DNA of 5,261 nt. It comes from Cyclobacteriaceae bacterium. Its GTDB lineage: Bacteria; Bacteroidota; Bacteroidia; Cytophagales; Cyclobacteriaceae. Location of the stretch: NCBI GenBank assembly GCA_025363495.1, contig JANYDR010000618.1, forward strand, positions 1-5,261. Reading direction: 5' to 3'. Made by a program: the position numbers and the translations under genes. Position 1 is the stretch's first letter. Each line of letters begins with the position of its first letter. Under the pieces are notes generated by a model. The model did not search any database. It was not told where the DNA came from and was given only the letters and a program-made list of their open reading frames with translations. This document shows, one piece after another, positions 1 through 5,261 of this stretch.

Positions 1-1173
1 GAGTATAAGTTGCCCCCTGCTGGCTCCGATTAGTTTTCGCAAGCCTACTTCTTTCAATTTCTCAAAAAATCTGGCAATGGAAAGATTGATGTAATTGAAC
101 CAGGCAAGAAAAAGAATAACGATTCCCAACACTATAAAGAAATTGACCAGGGACGCCCTTCCGCTTCCATCCAGCGCATGTAATCGTATGTCTGTTATCG
201 GCTCCAGCAGGTAACGATCTCCCAAAGCATCTTTATGATGTCTCTTTACGATTTGAGCTAACTTATCGTCAAGATCAGCAAGACTAGTTTTATCCGACAA
301 TCTTAAGTACGTATAAACATTACTCCATGCCCAATTTTCATTCCACTCTTGGGTATTTTCGGGAGCAAGAATAAGACTAAAATGCTGGTGGGAATTAGTG
401 GGAATATCATGGAAGACTCCGCGTATCTCATATGACTTTAACTCGGTACTTCCATTATTAAAACCTATCTGAATGACTTTTCCCATAACATCGACAGTCC
501 CAAAATATTTTAAGGACATCGACTCTGAAACAATTATAGAATGTTGATTCGGGAGGGCTATATCTTTATTTCCCCTTATAAGATCAATGGCCAGCAAATC
601 AATGATGGATGGATCAGCAAACACAATATCATTTTCCTGATCTTCAAGCTGAAGTTTTTTATTTGCAACTATCGCCACCGTTTTAGTACTCACCCTGGCA
701 ATGGCTTCGATCCCGGGAATATCATGTTTGATATCATAGGCCAATCCCGAAACGACATCTGAAGATATGTTGTCGAATACACCGTTAGCGGTATTATATA
801 AATTCACCCGATACGTTCTGTCCGCGTTTTTTCCAAATCGATCAAAGCTCCATTCGAACCATACAAACTGGGCAAATAGTAAACATACAGCCATACCTGT
901 AGTTAGTCCAAGGAGATTTACCACAGAGAATGTCTTGTTCCTTGCCATCTGTCTCAATGTGACTTTGATGTGATTGCCTACCATAAGATTTTGAAGTTTT
1001 AACAATCGAAATCTATTTCTTAAAATTATTTCTGGTCTGAAAAATCGAATGGTGTTCCAGATAAATCGTCTCTTTGCTTTACGCTCCCCCACTTCTCTTA
1101 CATCTCTTTCAAATTTCTGAATCAGATCACCTTCTATCTCTTCATGTAAGTGATCCGGACAGAACCACTTCAA
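1..1173 (-). CDS. Permease B: prefix-containing MacB/FtsX-like ABC transporter permease (5' part; cut at left edge, start unresolved)
   Basis: The frame is open from about position 1215 to the left edge, giving roughly 390-400 codons of an expected ~800. It has the same layout as permease A next to it. First comes a cytoplasmic prefix (WFCPDHLHEEIEGDLIQKFE, about 1167-1108), then a basic linker (KAKRRFIWNT). A permease start follows (MVGNHIKVTLRQMARNKTFS from 984) with a first membrane segment at about 924-862. Next is a MacB-type extracytoplasmic domain containing IIVSESMSLKYFG, then a second membrane segment at about 153-90. Last is the conserved cytoplasmic stretch EVGLRKLIGASRG. Such proteins are membrane subunits of MacB/LolCDE-type ABC systems acting on substrates at or beyond the inner membrane; the substrate here is unknown. 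It lies directly behind permease A. The start is uncertain: TTG 1173 is the first conventional alternative start codon in frame, but homology to permease A extends upstream to about 1197, and no in-frame ATG occurs before 984. See the overlap feature at 1170-1223. The family call is secure; the exact start is not. Confidence 0.85.
   Translation of the reverse strand, partial: MKWFCPDHLHEEIEGDLIQKFERDVREVGERKAKRRFIWNTIRFFRPEIILRNRFRLLKLQNLMVGNHIKVTLRQMARNKTFSVVNLLGLTTGMAVCLLFAQFVWFEWSFDRFGKNADRTYRVNLYNTANGVFDNISSDVVSGLAYDIKHDIPGIEAIARVSTKTVAIVANKKLQLEDQENDIVFADPSIIDLLAIDLIRGNKDIALPNQHSIIVSESMSLKYFGTVDVMGKVIQIGFNNGSTELKSYEIRGVFHDIPTNSHQHFSLILAPENTQEWNENWAWSNVYTYLRLSDKTSLADLDDKLAQIVKRHHKDALGDRYLLEPITDIRLHALDGSGRASLVNFFIVLGIVILFLAWFNYINLSIARFFEKLKEVGLRKLIGASRGQLIL
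1101..1164 (-). repeat. Direct repeat copy 1: conserved prefix-coding segment in permease B
   Basis: This 64-base segment matches 3750-3813 at 54 of 64 positions without gaps, counted by hand. It encodes the FCPDHLHEEIEGDLIQKFER part of the permease B prefix. It is a paralogous coding repeat, not a mobile element. Most differences change the third codon base or a few residues such as DHLH/EHLY. The flanking extracytoplasmic-domain regions of the two genes are far less alike. Confidence 0.75.
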
Positions 1174-1223
1174 AGCCCGAAGAGCAATGCACGAAGGTCC
1201 AACTTTAATTCCTCCTTACTCAT
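1170..1223 (-). other. Overlapping ATG and 17-codon frame at the permease A/B junction (probable frameshifted N-terminus of permease B)
   Basis: The ATG at 1223-1221 overlaps the permease A stop in the motif ATGAGTAA, a typical translational-coupling arrangement. It opens MSKEELKLDLRALLFGL and then ends at TGA 1172-1170. The prefix of permease B continues in a different frame: GPSCIALRALKWFCPDHL, which lines up with RVQKFALGILSCFCPEHL in permease A. Restoring one base near 1203-1200 would join MSKEELK to GPSCIALRALKWFC, giving a normal-looking N-terminus. The same stretch holds AAGGAGG (1217-1211), eight bases ahead of TTG 1202, but that TTG is also in the terminating frame. The TGA overlaps TTG 1173 (TTGA), so termination followed by reinitiation is an alternative. 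That a real short peptide is made is unproven. Confidence 0.5.
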
Positions 1224-3882
1224 ATTTTAAAGAGTCCGCAGGATTACAACGCGCTGTCTTAAGAGACTGAAATAATACGGTCAGAAATACTAACATCAAT
1301 GCAACGATAGTCACAACTCCATACAGCAGATAATTTAACGGCATTTGATACGCAAAATTTTGCAGCCACAGTTTAATGATCCAGTATGAGAACGGAATAA
1401 CCAATATGGAAGAAATAACAATCAGGGAAAGCGCCTCCTTCGACAGAAGAAAAATTATATCAGGAATATTTGCGCCCAATACTTTCCTTACACCAATTTC
1501 CTTTGTTCGTTGCGTCGCGGTAAATGCTGACAGTCCGATCAGACCAAGAAGCGAAATAAATACGCAGATGTAAGATAAAATTGATAATAATTTATTCTGC
1601 ACTTCATCTTCCTTATACTGTTCATTAAAGCGTTGATCCAGGAAGAAATATTCAAATGGGTGATTGGGATCGATGCCTGACCACTTATTCTTAACATACT
1701 CCAGAGTTTGAGGTATATGGCCAGCTCGCAATCTTATTTGAAAGTACCCGGTAGACCAATGACCCTTCACAATAAACATGGGATTTACCGATTGATGCAG
1801 CGAACTTGTATTGAAATCTTTGACCACACCCACTACCTTTCCGGGATTCATGCCTTCCCAAAATGTCACTTTCTTTCCCAATGCATCGTTGCCCCAACCC
1901 ATCAATTTCACTACCGCTTCATTGGCGATATAGATTCCATCTTCATCCACCCCATCACCCGGTTTAAAATCACGGCCGCTAACCAACGTGATTCCAAGAG
2001 TCTTTAGATAATCATCTCCAACAAAATTTCCCAGAATACCACCCTGCTTCTGCATTCCGGTTTCACTTTTTCCATACATTACATTGCCTCCAATTCCCGG
2101 GCCCGGCAAGTCTTGAGAAGCGGTGATCCCTATAATATTCTGGTTTTGCATCAATTCATTCTTGATGGATTGAATGCGCTTGTGTACCTGATCATCATTG
2201 ATAGGAATTACGAGAACATTGTCTTTGCCAAAACCCAGGTCTTTGTTTATAACAAAGTCGATTTGGTTGCGCATGAAAAGTGTGCAAACGACCACAAAAA
2301 TGGAAACAGCAAATTGAGTGGTGATCAATACCTTTCGAAAATCGTGACTGGATTTACGGTTTTTGAACAATTCTTTCATTGCCGTTATCGCAGGGATACC
2401 CGGCAGATAGAAAGCGGGATACAAACCGGAAATGACACCAATACACAACGTTATCCCCAAAGAACCCCACATCAACAAAGGGTTGTTCAATAAATCCAGC
2501 GTCAGGTTCTTTCCAATCAGTTGATTAAACGAAGACGTGTTCAGCACGAGAACCACCAGTACGGCGGCTAGTATCAACGACACAAAAGAGAGAAAAATGG
2601 ATTCTCCAAGAATAGTCAGGACAAGTGTTCGTCTGCGTGATCCAACAATTTTCTTTATGGCAATCTCTGTTGCACGACTCACTGCTTTTGCCGTTGAGAG
2701 GTTCATGTAATTGATACACGCCAGCACGATGATCATCAATCCTATTCCCGAAAAGGCATAGAGATAAGTTAAATTTCCATGAGGTCCATCGTCTTGAAAA
2801 TTGGAAAAGTGAATATCTTTTAAACGTTGCAGAATTGGCGTATAGTTTCCAACTATTTCATCCTGAATTTGTTTAAAATAACGATCGTAGATCGGAACAA
2901 ATTTGGTATAAAAGTCCTGGGGATCATATTGATCCGGTAGCAGCATGTATGTATAGATATCAGGGTTCCAGAAGGCCAATGAAATAGGTTTACCTTCTTT
3001 TATAGTCCAATCACGATGCGTTGGTAATCCTGACAAAAGAATATCGAACTTAAGATGTGTGTTTTCAGGAGAATCTCTGATCACTCCTGAAACCTCCCAA
3101 AGCTGATCCATAATGTTGAGTGTTTTATTTATTGGATCATCATCATTAAAATATCTTTTTGCCATCGAAGCTGTGATGACAACATTATGTGGATCATCCA
3201 GACAGGTTGCTACATCTCCGGCAAGGAATTCATGACTGAACACCTGGAAGTACGAGGAATCCGCCTGCATGACATTCTCTTCGTAGAATGCCAGCTCTTT
3301 ACCTGATTTGGAATATTTGACCAACGTATGATCCATGGTTTGAATTCGTACCATGGCCTCTATCTCGGGAAACTGATCTTTCAGTAGCGGCCCTAACTCT
3401 CTGGCTGAAGTACCCTTGTTTACATCCGTACCAGGGATTTGATAATGTGCACCAAGACGGTAAATTCTCTCGTGATTGGCATAATGCTGGTCATACGTGA
3501 GGTCGCTCTGTAAAATCAACAACAGAATAATACTGATCGCTATACCCAATGCCAGGCCGAGAATATTCAATGAGGAAAAAAACTTATCCTTCAGGAAAAT
3601 CCGAATAGCAAACCGTAAATGATTGATCAGCATATCCATTTGATTTAGTTCAAGTGAAAATTTATTCCTTAGAATAATCCCTGGTCTTAAAAAAAGGAAC
3701 GTATTCCAAACGAACCGTCTCTTTGCTTTCTCATCTCCGAATGCTTTCACATCCCTTTCAAACTTCTGAATCAAATCGCCTTCTATCTCCTCATACAAAT
3801 GCTCCGGGCAGAAACATGATAAAATCCCTAATGCAAATTTTTGTACACGAGAGGTTTTTTCTTTCATGATGCGACCATTCAT
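1216..3882 (-). CDS. Permease A: MacB/FtsX-like ABC transporter permease with N-terminal permease prefix domain
   Basis: This complete 888-residue protein is probably an inner-membrane ABC transporter permease of the large double-FtsX type common in Bacteroidota. Residues ~24-75 form the cytoplasmic prefix (CPEHLYEEIEGDLIQKFERD, then KAKRRFVWNT). The permease body starts near M82/M84. Membrane segment 1 is at ~103-124, followed by a MacB-like extracytoplasmic domain (~125-370, with VVITASMAKRYF). Segments 2-4 lie at ~374-396, ~423-447 and ~470-493. A second half begins with a segment at ~517-537 and has another extracytoplasmic domain (~540-760). Three C-terminal segments lie at ~765-788, ~812-838 and ~850-873. 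Family hallmarks are EIAIKKIVGSRRR (406-418), RTKEIGVRKVLGA (792-804) and the C-terminus NPADSLKYE. No Walker motifs are present, so an ATPase must come from elsewhere. Substrate is unknown; export or lipoprotein-type mechanotransmission is known for the superfamily only. ATG 3882 is the longest start. ATG 3867 (MKEKTSRVQ) is equally plausible, and neither has a convincing ribosome-binding site. Confidence 0.93.
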   Translation of the reverse strand: MNGRIMKEKTSRVQKFALGILSCFCPEHLYEEIEGDLIQKFERDVKAFGDEKAKRRFVWNTFLFLRPGIILRNKFSLELNQMDMLINHLRFAIRIFLKDKFFSSLNILGLALGIAISIILLLILQSDLTYDQHYANHERIYRLGAHYQIPGTDVNKGTSARELGPLLKDQFPEIEAMVRIQTMDHTLVKYSKSGKELAFYEENVMQADSSYFQVFSHEFLAGDVATCLDDPHNVVITASMAKRYFNDDDPINKTLNIMDQLWEVSGVIRDSPENTHLKFDILLSGLPTHRDWTIKEGKPISLAFWNPDIYTYMLLPDQYDPQDFYTKFVPIYDRYFKQIQDEIVGNYTPILQRLKDIHFSNFQDDGPHGNLTYLYAFSGIGLMIIVLACINYMNLSTAKAVSRATEIAIKKIVGSRRRTLVLTILGESIFLSFVSLILAAVLVVLVLNTSSFNQLIGKNLTLDLLNNPLLMWGSLGITLCIGVISGLYPAFYLPGIPAITAMKELFKNRKSSHDFRKVLITTQFAVSIFVVVCTLFMRNQIDFVINKDLGFGKDNVLVIPINDDQVHKRIQSIKNELMQNQNIIGITASQDLPGPGIGGNVMYGKSETGMQKQGGILGNFVGDDYLKTLGITLVSGRDFKPGDGVDEDGIYIANEAVVKLMGWGNDALGKKVTFWEGMNPGKVVGVVKDFNTSSLHQSVNPMFIVKGHWSTGYFQIRLRAGHIPQTLEYVKNKWSGIDPNHPFEYFFLDQRFNEQYKEDEVQNKLLSILSYICVFISLLGLIGLSAFTATQRTKEIGVRKVLGANIPDIIFLLSKEALSLIVISSILVIPFSYWIIKLWLQNFAYQMPLNYLLYGVVTIVALMLVFLTVLFQSLKTARCNPADSLKYE
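3750..3813 (-). repeat. Direct repeat copy 2: conserved prefix-coding segment in permease A
   Basis: This is the partner of the segment at 1101-1164, same orientation, about 2.65 kb apart. It encodes FCPEHLYEEIEGDLIQKFER of the permease A prefix. The similarity fits tandem duplication of a permease gene followed by divergence of the transport body, with the prefix kept by constraint or gene conversion. Confidence 0.75.
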
Positions 3883-3949
3883 TCCACTATTGATAATCCA
3901 CCTGACTCATTTGCTGATTTTTCCAGCGATGTGATGCGGCGAAGCTGCC

Positions 3950-4012
3950 ATCCGTGAGTTTTTTATGACTAAGTGCATTCTGCATTATCCGTGAAAATTG
4001 GTGTCATCCGTG
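3950..4012 (-). repeat. Three copies of ATCCGTG (CACGGAT on the minus strand) in the intergenic gap
   Basis: Exact ATCCGTG heptamers lie at 3950-3956, 3987-3993 and 4006-4012. The last two sit in a compact unit whose minus-strand reading is CACGGAT, ACACCAATTTT, CACGGAT. From memory, CACGGAT/CACAGATT-rich short intergenic repeats recur in many environmental bacterial genomes, including Bacteroidota, with no settled function. The copies here could be such a dispersed element. Alternatively they could be regulatory sites upstream of permease A, since they lie 68-130 bases ahead of its start. Confidence 0.45.
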
Positions 4013-4014
4013 GC

Positions 4015-4050
4015 AAAAAAAATACTGTTGCACAATTTCTTCACCAACAA
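4015..4050 (-). terminator. Possible weak intrinsic terminator after the DUF2723 gene
   Basis: Read on the minus strand just after the stop at 4059, TTGTTG (4050-4045) can pair with CAACAG (4030-4025), including one T-G wobble pair. The stem is six pairs with a 14-base loop. It is followed two bases later by a run of eight T residues (4022-4015). The stem is short and AT-rich with a long loop, so this is a weak candidate. Its position between two genes supports separate transcription units for the glycosyltransferase and the permeases. Confidence 0.35.
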
Positions 4051-4058
4051 GGAAAACC

Positions 4059-5261
4059 TTAATAATCCATCCTGCTCCTATCCATATTAATTTGCAGCCG
4101 TGACATCAACCCATCATACTTATCTTCAAAATTCTTTGCCAGTTCCAACTCCCCATTTTCATATAGTGTACGCTGCAATGATCCTATCATAAAAATGTTT
4201 AGTCTTAGTCTGGATGAAATACCTTTATCTTCACCGATCAAAAAAGAAGCCATTTCATCGGCCTGGACACCCACTGACTGAGCAACCTCCATCGCTTTTT
4301 CTTTTTGCCCTGCCTGAAATAACAAGCTGACGGTATCAGGAGTTGATGGATCATAGGGAACCACTTCGTATGGCATTTTTTCAAAAGAGAACGAAAGCAC
4401 TTTATTAGCGTCGTCCAGTTTTCCTTTATCGATCAACGATTGCGCAAGTGAGTTGAGATTGGTCCGGTGAATTAATACCGGTGTTTTATAATCATCATTA
4501 TAATAAACGGATGGATCATCAAGACCGCGATACGCAAACTTATTCAACATGAGATCATACGTCTTATCCGAATCGACCAGGTATGTCCTGTCTTTACGTG
4601 GATTTGCAACCGGCAAGATCCTGAATACATTACCCTCCTGAACGAGATAAGGACTCACATCAAAATTCAACTGTGATAACGTGTTGTTGTTAAGATAAAT
4701 AGGACGTTCCCAGTCCGATGTCACCAGCAAATCAAGAAATGCCAGGTCTCCTTTGTATAGAACGTTTTTCAGAAGTTTAAGTTGTAAATGGTCGACAACA
4801 AAATCCTCCATTCCTTTCGGAATAATTCCTTTTGCGAGAACAGCACTTTTGTCAACCGGTATTGTAAGGATTTTGCTGGGTATAACATTGCTTTGTCCAT
4901 CACGCAATGCAGGATAATCTTTCGCAAGCAGGTTGAGATATTGCTTGGCGTCCATGCTCTCAATTTTTGCATTGACATACGGCAGGTAGTCATTTGGTCC
5001 GCCCTGGCGGTATTGCTGCAGGGAAAGTGTATAGGGAAATGGATCAGATTTATAAGCTTTAAGCGAGGTCTGATTAATGTACCAATCGCTGTTGTAATAA
5101 CTCAGTACAAGCACCCGCAAATCGGTACGACAATCCTCCGACTCCTGTGCATACCAGAGTGGAAATGTATCATTATCTCCTCCAGTAAAAATAATTCCGT
5201 TAGGATCACATGAGTTGAGTGTATTGGAAGCCGAATCGACAGAGAAGAACCTGTCGGAACG
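4059..5261 (-). CDS. DUF2723 (GT117 / TMEM260-like) membrane glycosyltransferase, C-terminal 400 residues; 5' end beyond right edge
   Basis: The frame is open from the right edge to TAA 4061-4059. It carries the block typical of Bacteroidota DUF2723 proteins: GIIFTGGDNDTFPLWYAQE (about 5198-5142), then RTDLRVLVLSYYNSDWYINQ. Further on are SDWERPIYL, DLMLNKFAYRGLDDPSVYY, and a helical, TPR-like tail (about 4470-4100, e.g. LAQSLIDKGKLDDANKVLSF and LLFQAGQKEKAMEVAQSV). The human relative TMEM260 is a protein O-mannosyltransferase of the GT-C fold. A bacterial role in glycosylating proteins or envelope components is inferred from that only. The multi-spanning catalytic N-terminal half, usually some 500-600 residues, lies outside the window. 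The visible part is probably the extracytoplasmic soluble domain; I see no membrane segment in it. TTG 5120 is not the real start, because the conserved block continues unbroken upstream of it. The acceptor is unknown. Confidence 0.9.
   Translation of the reverse strand, partial: RSDRFFSVDSASNTLNSCDPNGIIFTGGDNDTFPLWYAQESEDCRTDLRVLVLSYYNSDWYINQTSLKAYKSDPFPYTLSLQQYRQGGPNDYLPYVNAKIESMDAKQYLNLLAKDYPALRDGQSNVIPSKILTIPVDKSAVLAKGIIPKGMEDFVVDHLQLKLLKNVLYKGDLAFLDLLVTSDWERPIYLNNNTLSQLNFDVSPYLVQEGNVFRILPVANPRKDRTYLVDSDKTYDLMLNKFAYRGLDDPSVYYNDDYKTPVLIHRTNLNSLAQSLIDKGKLDDANKVLSFSFEKMPYEVVPYDPSTPDTVSLLFQAGQKEKAMEVAQSVGVQADEMASFLIGEDKGISSRLRLNIFMIGSLQRTLYENGELELAKNFEDKYDGLMSRLQINMDRSRMDY

Noticed and set aside
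541..973. Two short plus-strand open frames (541-762 and 767-973)
   Set aside because: They lie antisense to the well-supported permease B reading frame, show no recognisable protein features and are the kind of frames expected by chance.
1376..2719. Several short open frames on both strands inside permease A
   Set aside because: They overlap the intact 888-codon permease A frame and show no family motifs of their own, so they are shadow frames.
3883..4058. Bacteroidota-type promoter (TAnnTTTG with an upstream TTTG) for permease A
   Set aside because: Only loose matches were found, such as a TA followed by eight T residues and G near 4014-4024, and none had both elements at the right spacing.
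5118..5120. TTG as the start of a 353-residue protein
   Set aside because: The frame stays open to the window edge and the conserved block GGDNDTFPLWYAQE lies upstream in the same frame, so the gene is a fragment of a longer protein.
4769..5213. Short frames overlapping the DUF2723 gene (minus 4769-4993 and plus 4788-5213)
   Set aside because: The DUF2723 motifs run continuously through this region in a different frame, and these frames encode nothing recognisable.

Overview
The window looks like chromosomal DNA from a member of the Bacteroidota, probably of the Cytophagales type. That is inferred from two protein families seen in the sequence, not from a database search. One is the large MacB/FtsX-like permease with an N-terminal 'permease prefix' module, which is strongly amplified in those bacteria. 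The other is a DUF2723 (GT117, TMEM260-like) membrane glycosyltransferase. Base composition is moderately AT-rich. All supported genes lie on the minus strand, so the window reads right to left.

Layout in transcription order. (1) 5261-4059: the C-terminal 400 residues of a DUF2723 protein. Its membrane-embedded catalytic half lies beyond the right edge. (2) 4058-3883: a 176-base gap holding a possible weak terminator and three copies of ATCCGTG (CACGGAT on the minus strand). (3) 3882-1216: a complete 888-residue permease (permease A) with the prefix module, two FtsX-type membrane domains and two extracytoplasmic domains. (4) From about 1200 to the left edge: the first 390-400 codons of a second, paralogous permease (permease B), directly downstream of A and cut by the window edge.

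The two permeases form a tandem pair and are very probably co-transcribed. They differ clearly in the extracytoplasmic domain but remain close in the N-terminal prefix, where a 64-base stretch matches at 54 positions by hand count. No ATP-binding subunit lies in the window, so the ATPase partner, if any, is encoded elsewhere.

The most notable point is the start of permease B. An ATG overlapping the stop of permease A opens a 17-codon frame with a plausible N-terminal sequence, but that frame ends at a TGA. The conserved prefix continues in a neighbouring frame that has no ATG before position 984. This could be a one-base frameshift (natural or sequencing error), reinitiation at a TTG overlapping the TGA, or use of an unusual start. 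I saw no RNA gene, CRISPR array, insertion sequence or clearly new system. The rest is ordinary Bacteroidota gene content.
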